A stretch of 64,000 nucleotides of DNA from Omphiscola glabra. Taxonomy: Eukaryota > Mollusca > Gastropoda > Lymnaeidae. Positions 11,046-22,330 of this stretch are shown here, piece after piece. Under the pieces are notes generated by a model. It saw nothing but the letters and a program-made list of their open reading frames with translations. It was not told the origin of the DNA and made no database searches. The DNA lies in assembly GCA_964017045.1 (NCBI GenBank), contig OZ024804.1:23297549-23361548 (forward strand), read 5' to 3'. Every line of letters begins with the position of its first letter. Position 1 is the stretch's first letter. Position numbers and translations under genes: made by a program.

Positions 11046-12118
11046 GAATCAAGACGCGTTGAATGTGTTTTATCTGCTTTAACTGTTAGAATCAAGACGC
11101 GTTGAATGTGTTTTATTTTCTTTGACTGATGGAATCAAGGCGTGTTGAATGTGTTTTATCTGCTTTAACTGTTAGAATCAAGACGTGTTGAATGTGTTTT
11201 ATTTTCTTTGACTGTTAGAATCAAGACGTGTTGAATGTGTTTTATTTTCTTTGACTGTTAGAATCAAGACGTGTTGAATGTGTTTTATTTTCTTTGACTG
11301 TTAGAATCGAGACGTGTTGAATGTGTTTTATTTTCTTTGACTGTTAGAATCGAGACGTGTTGAATGTGTTTTATCTGCTTTGACTGTTAGAATCAAGAAG
11401 TGTTGAATGTGTTTTATTTTCTTTGACTGTTAGAATCAAGACGCGTTGAATGTGTTTTATCTGCTTTGACTGTTAGAATCAAGACGTGTTGAATGTGTTT
11501 TATCTGCTTTGACTGTTAGAATCAAGACGTGTTGAATGTGTTTTATTTTCTTTGACTGTTAGAATCAAGACGTGTTGAATGTGTTTTATTTTCTTTGACT
11601 GTTAGAATCAAGACGCGTTGAATGTGTTTTATCTGCTTTGACTGTTAGAATCAAGACGTGTTGAATGTGTTTTATTTTCTTTGACTGTTAGAATCAAGAC
11701 GTGTTGAATGTGTTTTATCTGCTTTGACTGTTAGAATCAAGACGTGTTGAATGTGTTTTATCTGCTTTGACTGTTAGAATCAAGACGTGTTGAATGTGTT
11801 TTATTTTCTTTGACTGTTAGAATCAAGAAGTGTTGAATGTGTTTTATCTGCTTTGACTGTTAGAATCAAGACGTGTTGAATGTGTTTTATCTGCTTTGAC
11901 TGTTAGAATCAAGACGTGTTGAATGTGTTTTATTTTCTTTGACTGTTAGAATCAAGACGTGTTGAATGTGTTTTATCTGCTTTGACTGATAAAATCAAGA
12001 CGTGTTAAAGTGTTTTATTTGCTTTGACTGATGAAACCAAGACGTGTTAAAGTGTTTTATCTGCTTTGACTGATAAAACCAAGACGTGTTAAAGTGTTTT
12101 ATTTGCTTTGACTGATGA
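11046..12118. repeat. 43-bp minisatellite, about 25 copies
   Basis: The unit reads GAATCAAGACGTGTTGAATG then TGTTTTAT, then either CTGC or TTTC, then TTTGACTGTTA. The TCTGC and TTTTC variants alternate irregularly. Copies after about 11990 are shorter and more diverged (GTGTTAAAGTG). The array sits inside DNA that interrupts the homology between the two gene-copy flanks. Confidence 0.93.
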
Positions 12119-12545
12119 CCTTATGTTTTTATCCTGCGGAACACCGGTTACGTGGAGTTTTTTGGACATCTTTGCCATTCACCAAGACCATAACCGCCAT
12201 ATTGAAAAGAATGGTACGTCATCTTGTAAACACATGGCAAGATGAAAACAAACATTCAAAGACACATTGGCAACAGGCGAAAGGGGTGACCCTGATCTTG
12301 GAGAGGAAAACCGAGAACATCGTTTAAAAAAATTCCAAGACTCTGTTCTCACTCAAGAACTCAACAGTTATCGTTACCACACATTTGCACGCCGAATGTC
12401 TTTATACAGACTAATTTTAGGGAACAATGGAAAACTCAAACAAGCATTTTCAGGACAGAAATAAATATGTACGATGAATGAAAAAACAACAACAAATTTT
12501 CATTTATATGGATTAATAAAAATATCTTATCTTATCATTATCATT
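12115..12545 (+). mobile_element. Possible retroposon 3' fragment with (TTATC)n tail
   Basis: This segment is absent from the copy 1 flank and ends in AAAAATATCTTATCTTATC, a short simple-repeat tail of the kind left by LINEs and SINEs. A frame at 12267-12464 reads like coding remains (ENREHRLKKFQD, FARRMSLYRLILG) but no domain is recognised. The family is unknown. Confidence 0.35.
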
Positions 12546-13440
12546 TTAAACACTTTTATGGTCTTAAAACCAGCACAATTTTGAACTTAACAATAACAAA
12601 TGACACGATCCACAACCTCTGTTGTTGTTTTTTAATTCACTACTTATATACAATATTTGTTCACTAATATTGTTCTATCTTTTTATTCATAAAGCGAAAG
12701 TTGCTTTGTAATATTTCTCTTTTTTTTGTGTTATTGTGGGTTTGGAGGGTGGTGATGGTGGTGTATTTATGTAACTGTCTTATTGATTGGAAAAATGTTA
12801 CCAAATGTTTTTGTTAGTTGTAAGAATGTAAGATGTAAGTAGGAAATGTATGAATGTAACATGTAAGTTGTAAGATGTATGAATGTAAGATGTAAGTAGG
12901 AAGATGTATGAATGTAATATGTAAGTAGTAAGTTTTACGAAGCTAAGATGCATTTGTCTAAGATGTAAGTAGATACGATGTTTAGAAAAAGTTTGGATAT
13001 TAACGATATTAACAATAAAAACCTTGAACATTACGCAACCATCATGTACGAAATGTTGAGTTCAGAAGGTTGAGTTCACAAGGTTGAGTTCAGAAGGTTT
13101 AGTTCAGAAGGTTGAGTTCAGAAGGTTGAGTTCAGAAGGTTGAGTTCAGAAGGTTGAGTTCAGAAGGTTGAGTTCAGAAGGTTGAGTTCAGAAGGTTGAG
13201 TTCAAAACAAACACAACTGAATAAATTGACATTTTTTAACAAAGGTGATAGACAGTTGTTGATTAATCTGGTGGTATATATTTAATACGTATATAATGTG
13301 ACGAAGCTCAAAAACTAATACCGTCATGTTTACAATGTAAGCATATTAATTCCGTTTGATTTAGAATCCCACAAAATTATATCCTGAACAAAATAATAAT
13401 TAAAAAATGCGTTGCCAGTACCGAGTTTACATTGTTTTTA
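12545..13440. other. Copy 2 flank, homologous to copy 1 flank around 1545-1900 and 5354-5398
   Basis: The match to the gene 1 flank resumes at about 12550 (ACCAGCACAATTTTGAACTTA). A loose array of TGTAAGATGTATGAA-type units lies at 12826-12960, and a few similar words occur at 1810-1860. The segment 13395-13440 is the uninterrupted equivalent of the LTR insertion site. No gene is seen. Confidence 0.55.
13051..13204. repeat. 14-bp tandem repeat, about 11 copies
   Basis: Head-to-tail GGTTGAGTTCAGAA. The first copies are slightly diverged and the rest are identical. Confidence 0.93.
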
Positions 13441-14215
13441 TCCACTGAATTCCTGTAATGCACATGTTAAGCATATTATGGCCGCTTTTGGGAGGAAAAT
13501 GGGATCATTTCCACGTGCAGAGGCAGGAACAGGCAGATGGAACAACTGGTCACTGAACGGGTTAAATACCCGAAATATACTGACTAGAACAAGACCCAAT
13601 GGAAAAAAGACAGGCTGAAAAAAAAGACCGACCGGCAAAAAACAAACACCGACAAAAAAAAAAAAAGATCGGTATGGAATAAATGACAAGAGAATGACTG
13701 GCAGTAAAATGACTGGCTGAAAAATGACTGACAGCAAAAGGACTGGCAGTAAAATGACTGGCAGGAAAATGACTGACAGTAAAATGACTGGCAAGAAAAT
13801 GACTGGCAGCTAAATGACTGGTAGGAAAATCAATGGCAGTAAAATGAATGACAGTAAAATGACTGGCAGGAAAATAACTGGCAGCTAAATGACTGGCAGG
13901 AAAATGACGATATCAAATTGACTGGTTGCAAAATGACTGGCAGCAAAATGACTGGCAGCAAAAGTACCAGTATGAAAAAGTGTTGGACTGCCACACAGCC
14001 TTACAAGGGGATCAATGAGAAACCAACATTTTGTATAATTAAAACAGTAAAGGCCAAATGCCACCATCGGTAGAACAAAGAAATCTTCAACAGGAGGTCG
14101 TGTTAAGAATGTCTTTGGCTTATCTGTTACAATTCGAAGTTAAGAATGTTTTGGGCTTATCTGTCCCAATTTGACGTTAACAATGTCTGGGGCTTATCTG
14201 TCAAAATTTGAGCAG
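13441..14215. other. Distal part of duplication unit, copy 2
   Basis: Aligns with 6150-6790. It contains two arrays not expanded in copy 1: the GGCAG array at 13683-13965 and a three-unit repeat of about 44 bp at 14098-14215 (GTTAAGAATGTCTTTGGCTT). No gene is seen. Confidence 0.6.
13683..13965. repeat. Degenerate 16-17-bp repeat (AAATGACTGGCAGTAA)
   Basis: About 17 imperfect units of AAAATGACTGGCAG. It probably grew from the GACCGGCAGGAAAAA motif that is present only twice at 6345-6378 in copy 1. Confidence 0.85.
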
Positions 14216-14361
14216 GGTAAATGTCACTAGTCTAATTAACATATGTCCCAAAGACGTTTAATGCATAAGCAATTCCTCGCAGATTTTTTTCTGAACTACG
14301 TGAAGTAATGCATTGACGCAAAGCAAAAATTGAAATCCGCTGGGCTATTAACTTTTTGCCG

Positions 14362-14812
14362 ACGACGGTATAGAAATAATGATTATTGCAATATACAACG
14401 GTATAAAACTAAGGATTATTGCAATATACAACGGTATAGAAATAATCATTATTACAATATACAACGGTATAGAAATATGATTATTGCAATATACAACGGT
14501 ATAGAAATAATGATTATTGCAATATACAACGGTATAGAAATAATGATTATTGCAATATACAACGGTATAGAAATAATGATTATTGCAATATACAACGGTA
14601 TAGAAATAATGATTATTGCAATATACAACGGTATAGAAATAATGATTATTGCAATATACAACGGTATAGAAATAATGATTATTGCAATATACAACGGTAT
14701 AGAAATAATGATTACTGCAATATACAACGGTATAGAAATAATGATTACTGCAATATACAACGGTATAGAAATAATGATTATTGCAATATACAACGGTATA
14801 GAAATAATATTT
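14362..14812. repeat. 33-bp minisatellite, about 13 copies
   Basis: The unit contains ATTGCAATATACAACGGTAT followed by AGAAATAATGATT. The first three units vary and later ones are nearly identical. The 11-codon period leaves both strands open, which is the origin of the apparent 150-187-codon frames here. Confidence 0.93.
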
Positions 14813-14825
14813 GTTCGAATGTGTT

Positions 14826-14890
14826 TGGTTGGTTTTGTGTGTTTCTTCGTTGGTTTTGTGTGTTTCTTCGTTGGTTTTGTTTGCTCCGCA
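14826..14890. repeat. 21-bp repeat, 3 copies
   Basis: TTGGTTTTGTGTGTTTCTTC occurs in tandem immediately after the 33-bp array. Confidence 0.88.
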
Positions 14891-15020
14891 TAGACGCATA
14901 CGTTCATTTATGGATCAAAAGAACACAACTTATAATCGTCAATAGTGGAAATTGGAAAGGACTAACACTTCAGAATATATGAAATTAGATGATCGTCTTT
15001 GAGAGACGAAAGGAGTATAA

Positions 15021-15124
15021 TCATTTATAATCAGATGCACACATTATTGGTGACAAGGCATCTCAGCATCATCATTTATAATCAGATGCACACAGTATTG
15101 ATGACAAGGCATATCAGCATCATC
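15021..15124. repeat. 51-bp direct repeat, 2 copies
   Basis: Units starting TCATTTATAATCAGATGCAC at 15021 and 15072, both followed by TGACAAGGCAT. Confidence 0.9.
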
Positions 15125-15202
15125 ATAGACACATGTGTATTTTTTTAATATCAATATGTTTACGTTAATTAAAGGTAATCACTAATGGGTACGCTCCCTT
15201 TT

Positions 15203-15560
15203 TCGAACAACACTCACTGGAGAAAAACACTCACTAGAGAACAGCAGTCAGTAGAGAACAACACTTACTGGAGAACAACAACATCAGTGGAGAACAACAA
15301 CATCAGTGGAGAACAACACTCACTGGAGAACAACAACATCAGTGGAGAACAACACTCACTGGAGAACAACATCAGTGGAGAACAACAGTCAGTAGAGAAC
15401 AACATACACAGGAGAACAACAACATCAGTGGAGAACAACACTCACTGGAGAACAACAACATTAGTGGAGAACAACAGTCAGTAGAGAACAACACTCACTG
15501 GGGAACAGCAACATCAGTGGAGAACAACAGTCAGTAGAGAACAACACTCACTGGAAAACA
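15203..15560. repeat. Compound GGAGAACAACA repeat
   Basis: Interspersed units ending CACTCACTGGAGAACAAC, ATCAGTGGAGAACAAC and AGTCAGTAGAGAACAAC. The period is irregular, about 18-27 bp. Confidence 0.88.
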
Positions 15561-17052
15561 ACAACAACATCAGCTTCAAGTCTGTTGCGAATTTCAATTT
15601 TTTCAGGATATTTTCTATCCTAACCAGATGAGATTATCAAACATGTTTGAAGTTTGGCAATAAAATGGTTCAATTGTTTCTTTTACATCTCAGCCTGAAC
15701 CTTTTGTCACCAATGTATGGTGTGCAATTATGTAGAATCTGTAGCGCACCTAACAGCACTAGTGCTGATTTGCAACGCGTATGTAGCTCTAATCACTGGA
15801 GACTGTAAGAAGAAGACAAAGCAAGAAGGTTGTCAATTTTTAATCAAAATGTGTTACTAATTGGTGGTAAGTTACTAACAATAAATAAGCATCGGGGAAA
15901 TTATAAATATTAAACACAACAAATGGAGCGTTTATTTATAGGATATTATTTATGCTTACATTAATTAAAACAATTGCTGGTTAGAACGGTGCAAACAAAC
16001 AAGAAAATGTCCATATTTCGGTGCCTATCGATAATCAAGTAAATTTTTGTGTATATTTTATTTAGGCTGTTTATTGATTGTAGAAGAGGAGTACTGCTGA
16101 TCAATATTGAAACTAGGAATATTATATTTGCTTTTCATTCATGTTATTGAGAAAAAAAATAGCTATCACAATATTCTGAAGCATTCATTTTTTTGGAAAG
16201 ATAAATAGTATGACCACACCCTGTAGTGTACTGTTAAACTTAATTATACGAATTTCAGGACGCAGCAACAAAAAAATAGTTCGGTTTTATTTCAACTTCG
16301 CAAAGTTTGCCTATTATATGCTTCCCCAAGCAGTGGCGTAGCTGGGCGGTGCGGAACGCACTGGGTCCCACCATCTCGGAATGGGGGGTAAGACCAAACT
16401 GAAAAATTGTATATGTACAGTGCCCACACTGCTCGGTCCAACATAATTTCATAAAAAGATATCCGATCACACGTAAATTTTCCACACATGTAACCAATTC
16501 AAATGCGTGCTTCATTGAAAGCTCAATGTTGATGCGTCAGAAATTAAGGGGGCATATAATTAAGCCAGAATAACACAGTTTTGACCATGATTCAAGCCGA
16601 TTGAAGTGTCTATAACGTTCATAAGTTACAGGAAGCTATATATATATCAATTCTAAGAAATAAAGCTTTCCATTAAAACCAACTACGATGTATTTGGACG
16701 AAAATAAGTGCATGTTACAGTTCTTAAATACTTTTCACCCCCTGACCTTCAATAAATTTGTTTGGGTTCTGGTCATTGTTTATACTGTAGACTTATTTTA
16801 AATTTCGAGTGTCCTACCGATCTCCGTAGGTCGTTATCCGAAACTGGGCATGAAACGTTTTCTTAGCCTGATTGAGTCCATAAATTACCATTTGTTCAAC
16901 AGCAGCGATGAATCAAAAAGCAGTCGACATGTTAACGTTCGCGTGTAACAGGGGGACAACGTATTCGTCTCACCTAGTTTTTTAGTCTGAACATGTTTTT
17001 TTGCAGTTGAATGGGCAAAGCAAAGAAATAAATATATTTATTAAAATATTTA
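15561..17052. other. Intergenic DNA, no gene recognised
   Basis: AT-rich sequence with no coding signal. A CAGTGGCGTAGC at about 16332 resembles the end of some DNA transposons, but no partner end or target duplication was found. Confidence 0.45.
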
Positions 17053-17955
17053 TGATCAAGTTAGTGTGCAAGACATACGAGTTGATCAAGTTAGTGTGCA
17101 AGACATAAGAGTTGATCAAGTTAGTGTGCAAGACATAAGAGTTGATCAAGTTAGTGTGCAAGACATAAGAGTTGATCAAGTTAGTGTGCAAGACATAAGA
17201 GTTGATCAAGTTAGTGTGCAAGACATACGAGTTGATCAAGTTAGTGTGCAAGACATACGAGTTGATCAAGTTAGTGTGCAAGACATACGAGTTGATCAAG
17301 TTAGTGTGCAAGACATACGAGTTGATCAAGTTAGTGTGCAAGACATACGAGTTGATCAAGTTAGTGTGCAAGACATACGAGTTGATCAAGTTAGTGTGCA
17401 AGACATACGAGTTGATCAAGTTAGTGTGCAAGACATACGAGTTGATCAAGTTAGTGTGCAAGACATACGAGTTGATCAAGTTAGTGTGCAAGACATACGA
17501 GTTGATCAAGTTAGTGTGCAAGACATACGAGTTGATCAAGTTAGTGTGCAAGACATACGAGTTGATCAAGTTAGTGTGCAAGACATACGAGTTGATCAAG
17601 TTAGTGTGCAAGACATACGAGTTGATCAAGTTAGTGTGCAAGACATACGAGTTGATCAAGTTAGTGTGCAAGACATACGAGTTGATCAAGTTAGTGTGCA
17701 AGACATACGAGTTGATCAAGTTAGTGTGCAAGACATACGAGTTGATCAAGTTAGTGTGCAAGACATACGAGTTGATCAAGTTAGTGTGCAAGACATACGA
17801 GTTGATCAAGTTAGTGTGCAAGACATACGAGTTGATCAAGTTAGTGTGCAAGACATACGAGTTGATCAAGTTAGTGTGCAAGACATACGAGTTGATCAAG
17901 TTAGTGTGCAAGACATACGAGTTGATCAAGTTAGTGTGCAAGACATACGAGTTGA
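17053..17955. repeat. 30-bp minisatellite, 30 copies, almost perfect
   Basis: The unit is GATCAAGTTAGTGTGCAAGA followed by CATACGAGTT. Thirty copies are present. Units 2-5 share one variant (ATAAGA for ATACGA) and all others look identical. The 10-codon period leaves several frames on both strands open; nothing else suggests coding. Confidence 0.97.
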
Positions 17956-18555
17956 GGAATAATGTTTGAGCAACGCTGATTTCGTGGATAACCTATATCA
18001 GGAGCCCTCATTTTAAATGGCACGAAGAATAACGAAACATAATAATGAATGACTTTGAGAAACGTGGCTTACAAGTTAAACTGATAGAATGTTGACTCGC
18101 TGAATGAAATAGAGGCCCTGATTTCGTCTCACTTTATATATTAACCAATGTTTTCTGACACCTGTCCTGCATTACTCACGCAGTAAGATTACACTGTGCT
18201 CGTATGAAGTGTAGCTGTGTTGTTTAATGCGCTGTGAACTTTACATTTTAGGTTCATTTCAAAGCGTGACGCCTACATCTCCTACCCCCATGAGGATCTC
18301 ACGAGGTAACCAAAATATAATTTAGTTATTTGACATGTTAAGTTATAGCTATTGGCATATTTGGTGCGAGAATTGATGGAACGCTTACAGAGACAGCTCT
18401 GCTTGCAGCAACAGTTAAAATGCAATTTCGTCATACTGGGAATTGTTCAAAAACAGATTGTCAAGGAAACAAAGCCATATATTTCACACTAAAGATGTTA
18501 AGATCTTTCACAAGTAACAACAAAAATGTTTACGACATCATCGTAATTTTTTGTG
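17956..18555. other. Intergenic DNA, no gene recognised
   Basis: No coding or RNA signal was seen. CTCACGAGGTAACC near 18298 resembles a splice donor but has no supporting frame. Confidence 0.4.
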
Positions 18556-18826
18556 AAGTTCATGGTCCGTATGTCACTTCATGGAACATGCATGATTTCA
18601 TGGACCATGTGTCACATCATGGACCAAGTGTCACATCATGGAACATGTATTGTGTCATGGACCGTGTGTCACATCATGGACCGTGTGTCACATCATGGAC
18701 CAAGTGTCACATCATGGAACATGTATTATGTCATGGACCGTGTGTCACATTTTGGACCACTTGTCACTTTATGGACCGTGTGTCACATTACGGATCGTGA
18801 GTTACATCATGGACCGTGTGTCGCAG
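18556..18826. repeat. About 19-bp repeat (GTGTCACATCATGGACC)
   Basis: Around 14 imperfect units of CATGGACCGTGTGTCACAT. Two stray units appear again at 19062-19105, beyond the dispersed repeat at 18850-19040, as if that element had split the array. Confidence 0.88.
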
Positions 18827-18849
18827 AAAAAAAAAACAATTAAATTAAA

Positions 18850-19040
18850 TTGTGTAATTCTTTTGCTGCCCTCTCGGATACTACTTCTCAGCTAAGTGTT
18901 ATTTTTTAAATATAATTCTGTTTTTTTATGTTGTTTGTTCACTGGCAGAGGCTTCATGTCGACTCGTTCCTTGTTTTGTTGCATTCCCTTTTTAGATTTG
19001 ACCATACTTTTTTTTACTCATTTCCTATTTTGCTAACCTG
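18850..19040 (+). mobile_element. Dispersed repeat, also at 62040-62195
   Basis: It shares with 62040-62195 the words GGCTTC, CGACxCGTTC, TTGTTTTGTTGC, TTCCCTTTTT and ACCATACT. Both copies run on the plus strand. It is probably a retroelement end; the family is not assigned. This copy has lost the CTGATGA word present in the other. Confidence 0.45.
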
Positions 19041-19209
19041 ATTGCAGTCTCTCCCCTTATTACCATGTCACATTATAGACCGTGTTTACATCATGGACCA
19101 TGTAACTTAATTGTCTAAATATACTCTGTGAAGTTTCATTTAAATTAGTTTTATACTTTGCCCTGGATTGGTCTCATAACTACTTGGCCTACATTCCAGT
19201 TATTTTCAG

Positions 19210-20650
19210 TTTGTTCAGAGACGAGGTCCCCTCCAGAAGGCTAATAATAATAACGCTCACGTGCTGTGTCTTGTTGATGTTCATTCCCAACTTCAATGTC
19301 CTGCCAGATAGAAGAAAGACCCGGTGGCCGTCACGAACGTGCAGACAGCCCGCTCAGGCAGGGACCGCTGCTTCCAATCCCCACCATATGAGACGCATCC
19401 ATCTTAGGCACAGGTGCCGTTTGGGAAACAACCTGGAGATTCGAACAGATGAAGATTTCAAGCTATTCACCGACTGGTCCCGTTCGAAAGGTAACCCGAG
19501 TCGACCGGTTTGTAAGTACCAGGTGATTTACGATAGCCGGGAAAGTCTTGGATTTGAACTGGGGACTTGGAGCGTTTGGTTTACTACCGTGGTGCAACTA
19601 CCCAAGGAGACTGAACATCTTCACGTTGTCTGTGCCGTGAACAAGACAATTCTGGCCGATGAGTTCATAGCGCTGGCGCCGACACGCATGTCGGTCTCTG
19701 GGAAAATCAAGCAGCAGATCAGCACACCAAACATGTCACCCGGGACCTACAAATCAAAATTGAACGTAATAATTGTTACAATAGAAGGCTTATCGGGCAT
19801 CGATTTCATGCAGTCCTTGAGCTACGCCCATAACTTTATTGTCAGTGATTTAAAGTCCGTTGAGCTGAAGTACCATTCTCAGCTGGGAGCCTCGGTCCGT
19901 GACAATATCATCCCACTGTTGACTGGCAAATCGGAAAATGAAATGGTCATGGAACGGAAGCTGTTAGACAAAGACGTCCCCCGGCTGAATTCCCTGCTTT
20001 GGAATCACTTTGAGAGAGAGGGTTACTTAACACTGAGCACCGAGGACGACCCAGGACGAGGTACAATCCCTTACCTCATGATGTGGTTCGACTCCCTGCC
20101 AACCCACTACAGCACGCTGCCGCTCATGCGAGCTTTACACTCGGCCAACGCGATGACAGAGAGTTCCAGATCATGTCTCCGAGATGAAGCCTCCCGTGAG
20201 AACTTTCACCTTGGATATTTACGGAAATTCTTCAAGCAATTTCCAGGTCAACCCTTATTTTCTTACCTACATTTTTCGGGTCTGAATCTGACAGACGCGT
20301 ACGAGACCACACTTTTGGACAATGATCTGCGAAACTTTTTAGAAGATTTCATTGAATTAGGTCATCTGAACAACAGCGTGCTGGTCATGACCTCAGGCGG
20401 CCTTCACCAGACTGAAGCTTTTGGTAGCACAGAAGACATGAAGACGCCATTCGTCTACCTGAGTTTACCGCATTGGCTGGCAGACGACTACCCGGATGCC
20501 GTGAGTAATCTCCGACGAAACTCCCAGTCCTTGACAACAAACTACGACCTTTACGAAACCATCATGGACCTGTTGCGTCTGAACGATCCTGACCCCAGCT
20601 CACGAGACGGCCCAGACAGAAGCGCAGGTCAAAGTTTGTTGAGAGAGATT
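19210..20650 (+). CDS. DUF229 (sulfatase/phosphatase-fold) membrane protein, partial, likely pseudoenzyme
   Basis: An open frame of about 480 codons enters the assembly gap. There is no upstream in-frame ATG, so the 5' edge is probably a splice acceptor (TTATTTTCAG ending 19209, or TTTGTTCAG ending 19218). RRLIIITLTCCVLLMFI is a type II membrane anchor; a lumenal DUF229 region follows. Family landmarks are LNVIIVTIEGLSGIDF, a NIIPLLTGKSENEM segment, EREGYLTLSTEDDPGRG, SLPTHYSTLPL, LEDFIELGHLNNSVLVM, TPFVYLSLPHWLADDYP and SLTTNYDLYETIMDLLRL. Compared with the family pattern as I know it, three metal-site motifs are replaced: IG(I/V)DSxSR reads TIEGLSG, SHD reads SGL and SDHG reads TSGG. The fold is probably kept and catalysis lost. 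Coding continues through the gap or ends inside it; the frame after the gap is meaningless. Confidence 0.82.
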
Positions 20651-20850
20651 NNNNNNNNNNNNNNNNNNNNNNNNNNNNNNNNNNNNNNNNNNNNNNNNNN
20701 NNNNNNNNNNNNNNNNNNNNNNNNNNNNNNNNNNNNNNNNNNNNNNNNNNNNNNNNNNNNNNNNNNNNNNNNNNNNNNNNNNNNNNNNNNNNNNNNNNNN
20801 NNNNNNNNNNNNNNNNNNNNNNNNNNNNNNNNNNNNNNNNNNNNNNNNNN
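20651..20850. other. Assembly gap (200 N)
   Basis: Exactly 200 undetermined bases, a likely placeholder length. It hides the 3' part of the DUF229 coding region. Confidence 0.99.
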
Positions 20851-21488
20851 GTGTGTGTTTGTTGACCAAGACTTTTAGTAGCCGGTTATGCTTAACATTT
20901 TTAAAAAATGTGGGCGGTGTATCGAAATATTCTCTTCATTTCGTCCATCCGCCTTTATATCCCTTCCAAACAAACTATTTCAGGCTTTTGTTAAAAAACC
21001 AAAAATAAAAAAAACCAAAGAAATAATTAAGTAAATGCCATAGTTAACAAATATAGATGAATTGTGACGCCTACTGAAAACAATGGCCTGATAATTGGAT
21101 CGAAGTTGCTTTGAAGATCGAGTATTTATTTATCAAATAAATCTTCCAAGCATGAGCCATGAAAGTTTCGTCATTTGGGACCATGGAACGTTCTTTGGGG
21201 AACCTGCGGGGAATCCAATGCTATGAACTAAATGTAAATGCCCAACATGCTTCCATAAAAAAAGTCGTAAAATGTGTAAACTTTTCTTAATGCCTAGATT
21301 ACAACAAAAAAAAAAACCCACCTTTTTTTATTAAATTTAAAATTAAAAAAAAACAAAAAACGCTTGCCTACTTTTCTTAATTTATACAATTGTTATAATT
21401 ATTTATCTTTATCAAATTTTCAGCTGGGTTAAGACGTCAGAGAATTTAACACCATCACGTTGGTTGCATTGATAAAATTAAAGGCTTG
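20851..21488. other. AT-rich DNA downstream of gap
   Basis: Poly-A and poly-T rich, with no gene supported. It may include the 3' untranslated region or an intron of the DUF229 gene. Confidence 0.4.
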
Positions 21489-21658
21489 TTGATCGGGCGA
21501 GTTGATCGGGCGAGTTAATCGGACGAGTCGATTGGACGAGTTCATCAGATGAGTTGATCGGACGAGGTGATCGGAGGAGTTGATCAGAAGAGTTGTTCGT
21601 ATGAATTGGTCGGACGAGTTGATCGGGCGAAAGGATCGGACGAGTTGATCGGACGAAG
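21489..21658. repeat. 13-14-bp repeat (GAGTTGATCGGAC)
   Basis: About 12 diverged units of GTTGATCGGACGA with many substitutions, so an old array. Confidence 0.88.
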
Positions 21659-21914
21659 TCTACTTTGCACTAAAGCTGTCTCATTTGAATATTGTAACAT
21701 ACATAACACACATATGATATGCTACACATGTGGCGTGCATTATAAAAATGACATATACAACATATATATCAACAATACTTCCTTAACTATGTCAAAAAAT
21801 GATACAGAGAATGTGTCTAATTCATAGCATTAATATACATGGCCCACGACGTCAAATACATAAATTAAACAACCGATTTTTAAAAAAAGTAGTTCGTATA
21901 AATTCTGTCTTCTT

Positions 21915-22330
21915 CTTTCGCCTTTTCGACCTCGAGGAACAGCAGCCGATCTTCATCTTCTGTGATTAGGACATAGGCCGCCTACAAGAGCCCTCCAGGC
22001 ATCACGATCCTGAGCCAATCTCTCCAGCCTCCCCCAAGTGTGGCCAAGTTTCTTGGTATCCGCCTCCACTTCACGGCGCCAAGTGTTCCTAGGCCTGCCT
22101 CTTTTACGCTTTCCTTGAGGGTTTCAATTCAAGGCTTGTCTAGTTATGCTGGAGGCAGGTTTCCTGAGCGTATGGCCAATCCATCTCCATCTTCTCCGGA
22201 GGATCTCTTGTTCTACCGGTTCTTGCTTTGTCCGCTGCCACAGTTTCTGGTTGCTGATTCTGTCGGGCCAATGAATCCCGAGAATCCTTCTTAAGCAGTT
22301 ATTGATGAAGGACTGGATTCTCTATATAAA
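21915..22330 (-). mobile_element. LINE 3' coding fragment
   Basis: The minus strand reads [19 protein letters not shown], then a KRKRGRPRNTWRREVEAD block, then LGHTWGRLERLAQDRDAW, then ALVGGLC. This is the conserved C-terminal end of a common invertebrate LINE polyprotein. One Trp codon is TGA (QALN*NPQG), so it is a dead copy. Only the last 100 or so codons remain. Confidence 0.8.

Noticed and set aside
14330..14907. 150-187-codon frames on both strands
   Set aside because: Produced by the 33-bp minisatellite.
16325..16400. DNA transposon end (CAGTGGCGTAGC)
   Set aside because: Only one end seen; no inverted partner or 8-bp duplication found nearby.
16982..17969. 298-319-codon frames on both strands over the 30-bp array
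   Set aside because: Period divisible by three with no stop in the unit; pure repeat peptides on both strands.
19184..19209. TTG at 19184 as the DUF229 start codon
   Set aside because: Not a normal start in animals; a splice acceptor just downstream explains the open frame better.
20851..20878. Short continuation CVFVDQDF after the gap as the end of the DUF229 protein
   Set aside because: The gap length is a placeholder, so frame across it is arbitrary.
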